Of a stretch of DNA of 6,838 nucleotides, positions 6,236 through 6,838 are shown in pieces (positions within the stretch are counted from its first letter, which is position 1; every line of letters begins with the position of its first letter). The DNA is from Burkholderiales bacterium (GTDB lineage Bacteria > Pseudomonadota > Gammaproteobacteria > Burkholderiales > Usitatibacteraceae). The stretch is taken from the NCBI GenBank assembly GCA_025936275.1, contig JAICTR010000161.1:1-6838 (forward strand), read 5' to 3'. The translations under genes were made by a program, and so were the position numbers. Below the pieces are notes generated by a model. That model searched no databases. It had not been told where the DNA came from and worked only from the letters and a program-made list of their open reading frames with translations.

Positions 6236-6838
6236 ATGCTGTGGCTCGCGCTCGAGCTGCCCTCGTTGCCGCTGCAGGTCGTCGAACGCGCAGGCGCGGT
6301 GCACGAGCCGTTGGTGATCGTCGAGGGGCCGGCGCAGCGGCCGCTGGTGGCTTGCGCCAATGCCGCGGCCGAGGCGGCGGGCATCCGCGAAGGGCAGGGG
6401 CTCGCCGCGGCGAAAGCGCTCTGCGCAACCCTGCGCGTCATCGCGCGCGATCTCCAGGCCGAGCGCGAAACGCTCGAGCACCTCGCCGCGTGGGCCGGCC
6501 AGTTCACGCCGATGGTGAGCGTCGAAGCGCAAGGGATCGCGCTCGAGGTGCAGGCGAGCGTCACGCTTTTCGGCGGCCACGCGAAGCTCGCCGCGCAGGT
6601 GCGAAGCGGCGTGCGCGCGCTCGGCCTGCGCGCCGCGCTCGGCGTCGCGCCCACGCCGCTCGCCGCGCGGCTCTTCGCGCGCGCCTCGGCGCAAGGGCTG
6701 CGCGCGCGCGGCTGCCTCTCGCTCGCCGAGCTCGAAGCGCGGCTCGGCGAGCTGCCGCTCTTCCTCCTCGACTGGCCGGAGAAGACGCTCGCGCGCTTGG
6801 CCGACCTGGGGATCCTGCGCGTGCGCGATGCACTGGCG
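6236..6838 (+). CDS. imuB: ImuB, inactive Y-family DNA polymerase-like protein (N-terminal part, cut by right edge)
   Basis: The first 201 residues of a Y-family polymerase homologue. ImuB is the non-catalytic hub of the ImuA-ImuB-DnaE2 mutasome and links the error-prone DnaE2 to the beta clamp. The N-terminus MLWLALELPSLPLQVVERAG replaces the metal-binding DMDAFF motif of active enzymes. The palm SxDE motif is replaced by SVEAQGIALEV (95-105), so both catalytic acidic sites are missing, as is normal for ImuB. VTLFGG (109-114) and ALGVAPTPLAARLFARA (134-150) are family-typical. The region at about 171-200 (LPLFLLDWPEKTLARLADLG) corresponds to the thumb with its helix-hairpin-helix-like turn. 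The beta-clamp motif and the C-terminal part are outside. It starts 13 bases after the imuA stop and is the third gene of the lexA operon. A dnaE2 gene is expected next. Confidence 0.94.
   Translation, partial: MLWLALELPSLPLQVVERAGAVHEPLVIVEGPAQRPLVACANAAAEAAGIREGQGLAAAKALCATLRVIARDLQAERETLEHLAAWAGQFTPMVSVEAQGIALEVQASVTLFGGHAKLAAQVRSGVRALGLRAALGVAPTPLAARLFARASAQGLRARGCLSLAELEARLGELPLFLLDWPEKTLARLADLGILRVRDALA

Overview
The window is a high-GC proteobacterial chromosome segment, probably beta- or gammaproteobacterial. The evidence is a BvgS-style hybrid kinase and a lexA-imuA-imuB mutagenesis cassette. Coding is dense, with short gaps and several ATGA start/stop overlaps. No RNA genes, insertion sequences, CRISPR arrays or other mobile elements were seen.

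Left part (1-2687, minus strand): a membrane-bound hybrid sensor kinase of 859 residues (TM - extracytoplasmic helical sensor - TM - PAS - HisKA - HATPase - REC - Hpt). Its stop overlaps the start of a response regulator that runs off the left edge. Together they look like a complete His-Asp-His-Asp phosphorelay.

Middle (2688-4772): an AT-rich divergent control region separates the kinase from two genes on the plus strand. The first is an AraC-family regulator. Nine bases later comes an unusual fusion of a CheB-methylesterase-like fold to a GAF domain. In the CheB part the nucleophilic serine and the histidine are gone while the aspartate is kept, so it is probably a non-catalytic sensor or scaffold. 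This is the least expected gene in the window.

Right part (4773-6838, plus strand): a 95-base gap carries an 18-bp inverted repeat (GGTGA-N8-TCACC) over a plausible extended -10 element. Then come lexA, imuA (4-bp overlap) and imuB (cut by the right edge). LexA keeps its self-cleavage site and Ser/Lys dyad, but its recognition helix differs from the E. coli type. This fits a dedicated LexA that controls its own mutagenesis operon through a non-canonical box. A dnaE2 gene would be expected just beyond the right edge, but this cannot be seen.

An undescribed system, if there is one, would be the AraC / pseudo-CheB-GAF pair, possibly linked to the divergent kinase. The LexA/operator pair is the second point of interest.
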